Origin: Streptomyces sp. WMMB303
GTDB taxonomy: Bacteria; Actinomycetota; Actinomycetes; Streptomycetales; Streptomycetaceae
Length of the DNA stretch: 64,000 nucleotides
Assembly (NCBI RefSeq): GCF_029351045.1
Contig: NZ_JARKIN010000001.1
Location: 4,204,501-4,268,500, forward strand
Direction of reading: 5' to 3'
In this document: positions 1 to 7,166 of the stretch, piece by piece
Layout: every line of letters starts with the position of its first letter
Numbering within the stretch: position 1 is the first letter of the stretch
The notes under the pieces: generated by a model
What the model was told of the DNA's origin: nothing
Database searches by the model: none
What the model saw: the letters and a program-made list of their open reading frames with translations, nothing else
Translations under genes and position numbers: made by a program

Positions 1-651
1 CGCGTCCAGCCCCGACCACGGCTCGTCGAGGACGAGCAGCCCGGGCTCCACCAGCAGCGCCTGGGCCAGCGCGACCTTCCGCGCGTTGCCCTTCGACAGC
101 TCGCGCAGCGGGGCCTGTTCCCCGCCCACCAGGGCCAGCCTCTCCAGCAGTTCGTACGCGCGCGAGGAGGCCACCTGGGTGGGCAGCCCGCGCACCCGGC
201 CCAGATGCGTCGGGTAGCCGACTGCCGACATCCGCTCGCCGGGAGAGAACCGGTCGGGCACATACCCCACGACCGCCGGCCGCGCCGCCACCCGGCCGCG
301 TGTCGGCCGGGTCAGGCCCACGACGATGCGCAGCAGGGTGGACTTGCCCGAGCCGTTTCCGCCGGTGAGCGCTGCGATCTCTCCCGCGGGGACGGCCACT
401 TCGATGTCGCGAAGAAGCCAACCGCCACGGCCGTAGCGCTTGCTCACCGCGTGCAGGTGCAACAACTGGGCTCCTCCGTCCGGTCCGGCGGCGCCGGATG
501 TGCCTCCGGGGCCTCCGGACTCCGCCGCAGCGGTCCGCTTCGCGACGTCCCCGCGCGGCCGGGCCCCTCGCCCCGCCCCGAACCGCCTCGTCGGTATGAC
601 GGATCGGATTCTCCGCTGCCGCGGTACCTCCGCGCCACCGGGAGCGCTCAT
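1..651 (-). CDS. ABC transporter ATP-binding protein (3' end outside window)
   Basis: ATPase subunit of an ABC transporter; substrate not evident. Reading the minus strand, a Walker A (GGNGSGKSTLLR) is followed by an ABC signature-like ELSKGNARKVALAQALL and a Walker B ending in VLDEPWSGLDA at the window edge, so the D-loop and H-loop end of the gene is missing. The ATPase fold begins around residue 63. Before it, from the ATG at 651, runs an unusual Arg/Gly/Pro-rich stretch. If translation instead began near 465 (QLLHLHAV) the protein would be conventional. KGNARKVALAQ is the style seen in exporter ATPases paired with ABC-2 permeases. The permease would lie to the left of the window. Confidence 0.8.
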   Translation of the reverse strand, partial: MSAPGGAEVPRQRRIRSVIPTRRFGAGRGARPRGDVAKRTAAAESGGPGGTSGAAGPDGGAQLLHLHAVSKRYGRGGWLLRDIEVAVPAGEIAALTGGNGSGKSTLLRIVVGLTRPTRGRVAARPAVVGYVPDRFSPGERMSAVGYPTHLGRVRGLPTQVASSRAYELLERLALVGGEQAPLRELSKGNARKVALAQALLVEPGLLVLDEPWSGLDA

Positions 652-700
652 TCTCCCGGCGCGGGGCAGACGAGTCCGGTACGTCGCGTGACCCGGCCGT

Positions 701-730
701 CCCCCGTCACCGGGAGTCCGGTGGCGGGGG
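701..730. repeat. Inverted repeat, 13-bp arms, upstream of ABC gene
   Basis: Arms 701-713 and 718-730 pair at 12 of 13 positions around a 4-nt loop. It lies about 50 bp upstream of the ABC ATPase start, between divergent genes. It is therefore more likely an operator or leader structure than a terminator, unless an unseen small transcript ends here. Confidence 0.5.
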
Positions 731-773
731 CGGCTGCCGTGCACGGCTTCGGCGGCCCCGGCCTCAGAAGTGG

Positions 774-805
774 GCCGCCTCGGAGGTGTGCCGCCTCAGA
801 GGTGT
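774..805. repeat. Tandem 16-bp direct repeat
   Basis: Two adjacent copies of GCCGCCTCGGAGGTGT (774-789 and 790-805) differ at one base. A third, degenerate copy (GCCTCAGAAGTG) lies just before them. The block is about 155 bp upstream of the small secreted-protein gene and about 125 bp upstream of the ABC gene. It could be a regulator-binding array; nothing else is evident in 652-960. Confidence 0.5.
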
Positions 806-960
806 TTCCCGGGCGCGGCCCGCGCGGATCAGCGGCCACGGCGGCACCCTGAGCCATTCGGGTCGGTTATGCCGTGTCTTTCATATATTGCGCTGTAATG
901 CCCGGATGCGTGGCGACGATGGACCGGTACTTGTTCTTTCGGACCTTCTCGGAGGCTTTC

Positions 961-1176
961 ATGCGCACGCGCACCCTCACGCGCTCCCTCGCCGTCGGCC
1001 TGGCCACCTTCGGCCTGGCCGCTGCCGGCACCGCCTCGGCGGTGGCCGGGGGCCACGGGCACAACTGGGTTCACAAGGAGATCCACTGCAAGAAGGTCCA
1101 CGTCAACATCTCGGACGACGACCACATCGTCAGCAACTCCGTGGGCTTCGTCTTCGGCCCGATGCAGAACGACTGA
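961..1176 (+). CDS. Small secreted protein of 71 residues
   Basis: Function not recognised. The protein starts MRTRTLTRSLAVGLATFGLA, a basic n-region followed by a hydrophobic core and an AxA-like cleavage site near TASAVAG, so the mature part is only about 40 residues. The mature region is His/Asp-rich (GGHGHNWVHKE and ISDDDHIVS) with a single Cys, which could suggest metal binding or a surface role; this is inference. The ATG at 961 is chosen over 874 because GGAGG sits at 951-955 with good spacing and because it gives a clean signal peptide. The gene stands alone and is followed by a strong hairpin terminator. Confidence 0.75.
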   Translation: MRTRTLTRSLAVGLATFGLAAAGTASAVAGGHGHNWVHKEIHCKKVHVNISDDDHIVSNSVGFVFGPMQND

Positions 1177-1219
1177 CGGCTGAAGGCCGGTCCGCAGCAG
1201 ACCGGTCGCACCCGTGACG

Positions 1220-1268
1220 GCGTGGAGAGGCCCACCCGCGAACCTCCAAGGACCGGGCCCCTCCACGC
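1220..1268. terminator. Bidirectional hairpin terminator
   Basis: Arms 1220-1233 and 1255-1268 form a 14-bp stem with one G-T pair. It sits between the convergent small secreted-protein gene and egtD. Confidence 0.75.
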
Positions 1269-1289
1269 CTTTCGTCGTGCCCGGCCCGC

Positions 1290-2288
1290 TCAGCCGGCGG
1301 CGTGCCGCACGCGCGCGTCCGGCTCCGGCACGGCGAGGCTGAGCGCGAAGCGGTCCCCGGAATCGGTCCACCACTGGCACAGCCGCATCCCGGCAGCGGC
1401 CAGCTCGGCACGGATGGACGCCCGGCGGAACTTCGCCGAGATCTCGGTCCGCAACTCCTCCCCCGACCGGAAGTCGACGCTCAGGTCGACGGCGGGGAGC
1501 TTGGCGCTCAGCGCCCTGCGGGCCCGCAGCCTCATCTCGATCCACTCGTTCTCGCCGTCCCAGGCGGCCACGTGGGTGAAGTCTTCGGGGTCGAAGTCAG
1601 CGCCCAGTTCGCGGTTGAGGACGTGCAGGACGTTCTTGTTGAACTGTGCGGTGACCCCCTCCGCGTCGTCGTAGGCGGCGACGAGTACGGCGGGGTCCTT
1701 GACCAGGTCGGTCCCCAGCAGCAGGGCGTCTTGCGGCCCGAGCCGGGACCGCAGGGAGGCCAGGAAGCGGGCCCGGTCGGCGGGCAGCAGATTGCCGATC
1801 GTGCCGCCGAGGAAGGCGACGACCTTCGGCTCCGGGCACTCGGGCAGCGGCAGCTCCTGCTGGAAGTCCGCGACCAGCGCGTGCACGGCCACCCCGGGGT
1901 GGTCGGCGAGCAGCGCGTGTCCGGCCTCGGCCAGCGCGGACTCGCTGACGTCGACGGGCACATAGGTCAGCGGGGCGCCGAGCGCGGTCAGCAGCAGCCG
2001 GGTCTTGTACGAGGAGCCGGAGCCGAGTTCGACCAGTGTGCGGGCCCCGGTGAGTTCCGCGATCCGCGGTGCCGCGTCCCGCAGGATCCCGGCCTCGGCG
2101 CGGGTGGGGTAGTAGGCGGACAGCTTGGTGATCTGCTCGAAGAGCTCGCTGCCCCGGGCGTCGTAGAACCACTTGGGCGGCAGGCTCTTCGGGGTGCGGG
2201 TGAGCCCGTGGGTGACATCCGCCGCCAACGCGGCCGCGGTCGCGTTCGCGGGCAGGGTACGGGTGAGGGTGAACCGGGACGGGGTCAC
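1290..2288 (-). CDS. egtD: L-histidine N-alpha-methyltransferase EgtD
   Basis: Trimethylates histidine to hercynine with SAM, the first committed step of ergothioneine synthesis. The 332-residue product carries the EgtD signature PPKWFYDARGSELFEQIT...YYPTRAE (residues about 37-64) and the SAM-binding ELGSGSS (about 87-93). The C-terminus has the substrate-side sequence FNKNVLHVLNRELGADFD. Translation starts at a GTG (2288-2286) that overlaps the egtC stop in a GTGA, so the two genes are translationally coupled. Last gene of the minus-strand operon egtA-egtB-egtC-egtD. Confidence 0.96.
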   Translation of the reverse strand: MTPSRFTLTRTLPANATAAALAADVTHGLTRTPKSLPPKWFYDARGSELFEQITKLSAYYPTRAEAGILRDAAPRIAELTGARTLVELGSGSSYKTRLLLTALGAPLTYVPVDVSESALAEAGHALLADHPGVAVHALVADFQQELPLPECPEPKVVAFLGGTIGNLLPADRARFLASLRSRLGPQDALLLGTDLVKDPAVLVAAYDDAEGVTAQFNKNVLHVLNRELGADFDPEDFTHVAAWDGENEWIEMRLRARRALSAKLPAVDLSVDFRSGEELRTEISAKFRRASIRAELAAAGMRLCQWWTDSGDRFALSLAVPEPDARVRHAAG

Positions 2289-3040
2289 GCGCGGAACTCC
2301 TTCAGGGCGGTCAGCTCGATGCCGCCCGGGTCGCCGGTGAGCAGATGGGTGTCGGGAACCGGCCGCCATCCCGGATCCGCGTCGTGCGGTTCGGAGGCGA
2401 CGGTGAGGGACGTACCGGGCTCCAGCAGATACCAGAGGGTGTCGCCGGAGGCGGTTGCGGCCAGGGTACGGCCGTCGGTCAGCAGGAAGTTGAGCCGCGA
2501 GCCGGGCGCCGCGTCGGCGAGTTCGACCGCGGTCGCGGCCAGCGCGGCGCCGGACCCCGTGCCCGCCCGCAGCCGGTGCCCGACCAGTGCCCAGGCCAGC
2601 GCCGAGTCGCAGCGGGCCTCCAGGCCCAGCAGCTCCTCCGGCGGCAGCCCGGCAGCCAGCGGCGCCAGGGAGGCGGGCCAGCCGGTCAGCGCGCCGTTGT
2701 GACTGAAGAGCCACGGCCCGGCGGCGTAGGGAGCGGCGGCCGCCTCTCCCGCGGCGCAGCCGCTGGTCGCGTCGCGTACGGCGGCGAGCAGCGCGCGGGT
2801 GCGCACCACCCGGCACAGGTCGGGGAAGAAGCCGTCCGCCCAGATCGGCCCGGATCTGCGGTAGCGGGCCGGCACCGGGTCACCGTCGGCGTACCAGCCC
2901 ACGCCGAAGCCGTCGGCGTTGACGGTGCCGTGCTCCTGGCGGCGTGGTGCCCACGACTGGCGGTGCAGTGAGTACGGCGGCGCCAGCAGCAGCTCACCCA
3001 CCGTGCGGGCGGGGCCCAGGTGGGCCAGGTGCCGGCACAT
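2285..3040 (-). CDS. egtC: Gamma-glutamyl-hercynylcysteine sulfoxide hydrolase EgtC
   Basis: Class II glutamine-amidotransferase-like hydrolase that removes the glutamate from gamma-glutamyl-hercynylcysteine sulfoxide. The 251-residue product begins MCRHLAHLG, so Cys2 becomes the N-terminal nucleophile after Met removal. Supporting motifs are NADGFGVGWY (about 41-50), the LFSHNG strand (about 110-115) and a C-terminal LTVASEP. The start is fixed by this Cys2. It begins 40 nt after egtB and overlaps egtD by 4 nt. Confidence 0.95.
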   Translation of the reverse strand: MCRHLAHLGPARTVGELLLAPPYSLHRQSWAPRRQEHGTVNADGFGVGWYADGDPVPARYRRSGPIWADGFFPDLCRVVRTRALLAAVRDATSGCAAGEAAAAPYAAGPWLFSHNGALTGWPASLAPLAAGLPPEELLGLEARCDSALAWALVGHRLRAGTGSGAALAATAVELADAAPGSRLNFLLTDGRTLAATASGDTLWYLLEPGTSLTVASEPHDADPGWRPVPDTHLLTGDPGGIELTALKEFRA

Positions 3041-3080
3041 CAGCGGTGCTCCGGGGTGCGGGCCGGCGGGTCGGCGGCGC

Positions 3081-4415
3081 TCACGTCGTCTCCTCCGGCG
3101 CCGGGGTGCGGGCGGTGCGGAACCCGGCGAAGATCTGCCGGCGCACCGGATGGTCCCAGTTGCGGAACGTCGCGCGCGCCACCACCGGGTCGGTGCCGAA
3201 GCACCCGCCGCGCAGCACCTTGTAGCCGGGACCGAAGAAGACCTCCGAGTACTCCCGGTACGGGAACGCGGTGAAGCCCGGGTAGGGGGCGAAGTCGCTG
3301 GAGGTCCACTCCCAGACGTCGCCCATGAGCTGCCGCACCCCGAGCGGGGAGGCTCCCCGGGGGCAGGCGCCGACCGGCGCCGGGCCCAGGTGCCGCTGCC
3401 CCAGGTTCGCGCGGTCGGCCCCGGGCTCCCCCTCGCCCCAGGGGAAGCGCAGGTCGCCGCCGGTGCGCGGGTCGTGGCGGGCCGCCTTCTCCCATTCGGC
3501 CTCGGTGGGCAGCCGCCGCCCCGCCCAGCGGGCGTAGGCGTCGGCCTCGTACCAGCTGACGTGCATCACGGGCTCCGCTTCCGGCACGGGTTCGCGAATC
3601 CCGAAGCGGCGCCGCCACCAGCCGCCGTGCTCCCGCTTCCAGAACAGCGGCGCCCGCAGCCCGTTGCGCCGTACGTGGTCCCAGCCCGCCGCCGACCACC
3701 AGCGCGGGTCGGCGTAGCCGCCGTCCTCGACGAACCGGAGGTAGGCGGCGTTGCTGACCGGAACGGTGTCGATGCAGAAGGCCGGTACCTCCCGGCGGTG
3801 CGCGGGCCGTTCGTTGTCCAGCGCCCAGGGATCGTCATCGGTCCCCATGGTGAACGCTCCTGCCGGCACCAGCACTTCGCTGCGGAGCGGGCCGGAACCG
3901 TCGGGAGGGGCGGGCGGCGGCGGTGCGCTCAGCGCGGCCGGGCCGCGCCGGAGCTGGTGGGTGATGAGCATGGTCTCGGCGTGCTGCTGCTCATGCTGGG
4001 CGATCATGCCGAACGCGAAGCCGTCCGCCTCCAGCGGGCGCCCGGCCAGTTCCGCGCGCTCCAGCACCCGGAACGCGTGCCCGCGCACCGTGGCCAGGTA
4101 CGAGCGGGCCTCGTCCGGCGGCAGCAAAGGCAGCGCGGGGCGCTCGGCGCGCGGGTGCTCGAACGCGTCGTAGAGCGAGTCGATCTCGGGCCGCAGCGGC
4201 GCCTCTCCGCCCACGGCACGGAGCAGCCACTGCTCCTCCTGGTTGCCGATGTGCGCCATGTCCCATACCAGCGGGGACATCAGCGGCGAGTGCTGGGCGG
4301 TCAGTTCGGCGTCCTCGACGCAGTCGGAGAGCGCCAGGGTGCGGGTGCGGGCCCGGGTGAGGGCGTCGTGGGCGCGGGCGCGCAGCGCGGCGCGCTCCTG
4401 ATCGGCGGTCACCAT
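3081..4415 (-). CDS. egtB: Hercynine oxygenase EgtB
   Basis: Non-haem iron enzyme that joins gamma-glutamylcysteine to hercynine as the sulfoxide. The 444-residue product has an N-terminal DinB-like domain supplying the iron ligands: His near residue 55 (MAHIGN) and HEQQHAE (HxxxH) near 150. A C-terminal FGE-sulfatase domain follows, with GAFTMGTDDD, GDVWEWTSSDF, RGGCFGT, ATFRNW and FAGFRTAR. The start (ATG 4415, or the next GTG 4412) overlaps the egtA stop, so the genes are coupled. A His/Pro-rich spacer lies between the domains. Confidence 0.95.
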   Translation of the reverse strand: MVTADQERAALRARAHDALTRARTRTLALSDCVEDAELTAQHSPLMSPLVWDMAHIGNQEEQWLLRAVGGEAPLRPEIDSLYDAFEHPRAERPALPLLPPDEARSYLATVRGHAFRVLERAELAGRPLEADGFAFGMIAQHEQQHAETMLITHQLRRGPAALSAPPPPAPPDGSGPLRSEVLVPAGAFTMGTDDDPWALDNERPAHRREVPAFCIDTVPVSNAAYLRFVEDGGYADPRWWSAAGWDHVRRNGLRAPLFWKREHGGWWRRRFGIREPVPEAEPVMHVSWYEADAYARWAGRRLPTEAEWEKAARHDPRTGGDLRFPWGEGEPGADRANLGQRHLGPAPVGACPRGASPLGVRQLMGDVWEWTSSDFAPYPGFTAFPYREYSEVFFGPGYKVLRGGCFGTDPVVARATFRNWDHPVRRQIFAGFRTARTPAPEETT

Positions 4416-5932
4416 GGTTCTCCCTGCCGGCGGGGGGCGGTCTCGGAGGTGTCGGACCGGTGGCGGGTGTGCGCACGGTCGTCGGTGCCCGTACGTCGCT
4501 CGGTGCACACACGGTCGTCGCTGCCCGCACGGTCGTCGGCGGGGCAGCGGCCGGGGCCGATGTAGCGGGCTTCGAAGTCCGCCACCGCGGCCCGCACCCG
4601 CCGCCCCGCACCGAGTCGGGGCAGTGCCCGGCGGGCGAGGCCGAAGCAGTCGCGGGCCGCGGCGTGCAGTTCGGGGTCGGCCAGTCCCGCCCTGGCCGCG
4701 CGTTCCCACAGCGCGTTGCGGGGCGCCGGCCCCCCGGCCGTGAGCTCGGCCAGCGGCTTGACCACCCGGTAGGCGCTCTCGCTCGCCTCCGCGTCGTCGA
4801 ACAGGGCCGTGGTCACCGCGAGCGGGACGATCCAGCCGTCCGGGCCCGGCTGCGCGTCGATCATCCGCAGCTCCAGATGGCCCCGGGGGCGCACGGGGGG
4901 AAAGAGGGTGGTCAGGTGGTAGACGAGGTCGTCGAGCAGAGGCGGACGGAGGGCGCCGGGACCCGTTCCGGGGCGGCTGCCGCGCCGGATCCACTGACGG
5001 AACGTCATCCCGTCCGCCGGGACCGTCCACGGGCCCTGCGCGGAGCGGACGCAGAGCAGCGGCGCGTCCAGCACGTACCGCGCCCAGGCCTGCCGGGGAC
5101 TGTGTCCGCCCGCGGGCGGGGCGAGGTTGCGGTATCCGTCGAGCGCGGCCCAGACGCCCTGCCGCGCGGAGCGCCACCCGGCCCAGGGCCCCTCGTCGGC
5201 CGGGGAGTTGGCGAACGCCGCCGTGAGCACGGCACCCAGCAGGTGCGCGAGCAGCCAGCGGCGGCCCATCCCGAACGGTCCCGGCTCGGCCGTACCGGCG
5301 TCCAGGCAGACCTGCACGGACGCGGTGGAGCACATCATCGTCCGACCGGCGGGGCCGGTGCGGTCGAAGTACGCCTCCATGGCGCGATACCGCCGGTCCT
5401 CCAGCAGCCGGAGCGGGGGGTGGGGGTCGAGTCCCCGGCCCACCAGCGCGATGCCGTGCCGGTGCAGCCGGGCCCGGGCGGCGGTCAGGTCCGCCGAGAC
5501 CGCGCGGACACAGGCGGCAAGTGAGGGCGCGGGCCGGGAACTGAATTCCAGCTGCCCACCGGGCTCGACGGAGATCGCCGAGGAGAGCGGCGCCTCGCGC
5601 AGCGCGGTGGCGGCGGCGCGGAGGGCGGTTGCCCCGACCCGGGCGGCCGGCCGGTTCGGCGGCTCGGCCTGCGGGGGCCGACGGGGGTGCGGGGGCTGCG
5701 GTGCCCCGGACCGGTGGGGGGGTGCGGGGCTCTCGGCCCCGGGTGGTGGGGGGTGCGGCGGGCGGGGCCCGGGGGCGCTGCCGGAAGCGGGCGCCAGCGG
5801 GCGGACGAGCCATTCGAGTTCGACCCCGACCCGGCGCGGCGGCCCGGTCTTGAAGCAGATGCCGTGTACGTAGGCGAGCGCCGCCGCCTCACTGAGCGGT
5901 TCGCCCAGGTACGCCTGCCTGTCGCCGGTCAT
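4409..5932 (-). CDS. egtA: Glutamate-cysteine ligase EgtA
   Basis: Makes gamma-glutamylcysteine, the sulfur donor for EgtB. GCS2-family features include GVELEWLVRPL near residue 37, EPGGQLEFSSRP, and MMCSTASVQVCLD; HLELRMIDAQPG lies further on. The ATG at 5932 is preceded by GAGGGG with suitable spacing. Two oddities make the protein long at 507 residues. A proline-rich stretch (about residues 48-100, rich in PPHPPPP-like runs) interrupts the N-terminal region directly after the first active-site strand. A C-terminal Asp/Arg-rich tail contains imperfect DDR repeats. Both look like low-complexity insertions rather than domains. First gene of the operon. Confidence 0.93.
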   Translation of the reverse strand: MTGDRQAYLGEPLSEAAALAYVHGICFKTGPPRRVGVELEWLVRPLAPASGSAPGPRPPHPPPPGAESPAPPHRSGAPQPPHPRRPPQAEPPNRPAARVGATALRAAATALREAPLSSAISVEPGGQLEFSSRPAPSLAACVRAVSADLTAARARLHRHGIALVGRGLDPHPPLRLLEDRRYRAMEAYFDRTGPAGRTMMCSTASVQVCLDAGTAEPGPFGMGRRWLLAHLLGAVLTAAFANSPADEGPWAGWRSARQGVWAALDGYRNLAPPAGGHSPRQAWARYVLDAPLLCVRSAQGPWTVPADGMTFRQWIRRGSRPGTGPGALRPPLLDDLVYHLTTLFPPVRPRGHLELRMIDAQPGPDGWIVPLAVTTALFDDAEASESAYRVVKPLAELTAGGPAPRNALWERAARAGLADPELHAAARDCFGLARRALPRLGAGRRVRAAVADFEARYIGPGRCPADDRAGSDDRVCTERRTGTDDRAHTRHRSDTSETAPRRQGEPW

Positions 5933-6640
5933 CCGCCACCCCTCGTCACGCCGATGGTCTGCGAGGCGGAACGCGAACTGCCCGCCTCCATCAGAGCCGG
6001 TCCCCATTCCCGTCCGGGGAAACACCTGCGCGACCGCCCCACCGCACGAATCCGGCCGGGCCGCAACCGGTCGTGCCCGCGCCGCCGGCGGTGCCGGACG
6101 CCGACGGAGTGCGAGGGTGCGGGGTCCGGCAGTACCCGCGGCACCGAGTCCCCTGCCGGTGCACAGAGTTGGCGGAAACTCCCGCTCCCGGGGCACCGCT
6201 CCAGCGGCCCCGCGGCGGGCCGACCGCGGGCTGGTCCGTCGGGGCGTCCGACGCGGTGCCATAGGTCCCTCCGGGGCCGGGGCATCCCGCCGGGAGCGGA
6301 TTCTCCGGTGCGTGGGCCGGCCGGCTGCGGACCGGTCCGCAGCCGGCCGGGCCCGGTCGGCCTCCGGTCGCCGGGCGGGTGCCCGTGCCGCTCCGCCGCG
6401 CATATGCCGTAGCACTCTCCGCAGACGCTGCGATGTCGCCGACTCCCACGGGAACCTTGCCGATCCGCGGGCGCCGCCGGAGAAATACCCGCCGGTCACA
6501 CACCCGGCCGCGCCACAACCGGCCGGGGTGTGGTGCGATGGCGGTGCCGGAAACGGTCTCGGGGAATGTGGACCCCGGCACAGACCGTTGTCCGGTGCCA
6601 GGGCGCGGCCCGCCCTGATGCCCCCACCGCAGGAGACAGC
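5933..6640. other. 708-bp divergent intergenic region, egtA / trxA
   Basis: No convincing gene: the open frames here are antisense or out-of-frame GC-rich runs without ribosome sites. It must hold the divergent promoters of the egt operon and trxA, but no clear -10/-35 pair was recognised. It contains the strong perfect palindrome listed separately. Confidence 0.6.
6317..6350. repeat. Perfect 34-bp palindrome
   Basis: Positions 6317-6333 are the exact reverse complement of 6334-6350, with no loop (centre GGACCGGTCC). It lies between the divergent egtA and trxA starts, where a terminator is not expected. It could be a dimeric operator or a cruciform. Confidence 0.8.
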
Positions 6641-7033
6641 ATGAGCACCATCGAGCTGACCAAGGAAAACTTCGAGGAGACGGTCTCCGGGAACGACTTC
6701 GTCCTGATCGACTTCTGGGCGTCCTGGTGCGGCCCGTGCCGAAGCTTCGCACCGGTCTACGAGGCCGCCGCGGAACGGCACTCCGACCTGACGTTCGCCA
6801 AGGTGGACACGGAGGCACAGCAGGAGATCGCCGCCGCCTTCGAGGTGCAGTCGATCCCGACTCTCGCGATCATCCGGGACCGCACCCTGGTGTTCTCGCA
6901 GCCCGGCGCGCTGCCCGAGGCCGCGCTGGAGGATCTGATCGGCCAGGCCCGTGAGCTGGACATGGAAGAGGTGCGGCGTGCCGCCGAGGCCGAGGCCCAG
7001 GCCGCGGAGGGCGGGGAGCGCCCCGGCGCCTGA
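6641..7033 (+). CDS. Thioredoxin
   Basis: Cytosolic disulfide reductase of 130 residues. The active site is WCGPC (residues 29-33), followed by the cis-proline loop SIPTLAII (about 74). A charged, probably helical C-terminal extension (about residues 107-130, Glu/Ala-rich) is longer than in E. coli TrxA and resembles actinobacterial thioredoxins. The ATG at 6641 has AGGAG 6-10 nt upstream. No thioredoxin reductase lies beside it. Followed by a very strong hairpin. Confidence 0.93.
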   Translation: MSTIELTKENFEETVSGNDFVLIDFWASWCGPCRSFAPVYEAAAERHSDLTFAKVDTEAQQEIAAAFEVQSIPTLAIIRDRTLVFSQPGALPEAALEDLIGQARELDMEEVRRAAEAEAQAAEGGERPGA

Positions 7034-7054
7034 GCCACCGACGCGACAGCATGT

Positions 7055-7092
7055 GAGGACGGCCGCCCGGCGATCGCCGGGCGGCCGTCCTC
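7055..7092. terminator. Perfect 38-bp palindromic terminator
   Basis: Positions 7055-7073 and 7074-7092 are exact reverse complements. It sits between convergent trxA and the membrane-protein gene and probably stops both transcripts. Confidence 0.8.
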
Positions 7093-7166
7093 GTCCGATT
7101 CGGAGCACCCGGCCGCTCACCGCCCGCGGGACGGTGGGTCCCGGGGGCGGTGAGCGGCGGGGAGTG

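Noticed and set aside
205..857. Long open frames on both strands over the ABC ATPase region
   Set aside because: They lack ribosome sites and conserved motifs, while the minus frame ending at position 1 carries Walker A, signature and Walker B motifs.
1302..2702. Plus-strand frame of 466 codons over egtD/egtC
   Set aside because: Antisense to two well-conserved ergothioneine genes; composition is typical of a GC-rich shadow frame.
5687..6412. Plus-strand frame between egtA and trxA
   Set aside because: Starts inside egtA antisense, Arg/Gly/Pro-rich throughout, no domain and no ribosome site.
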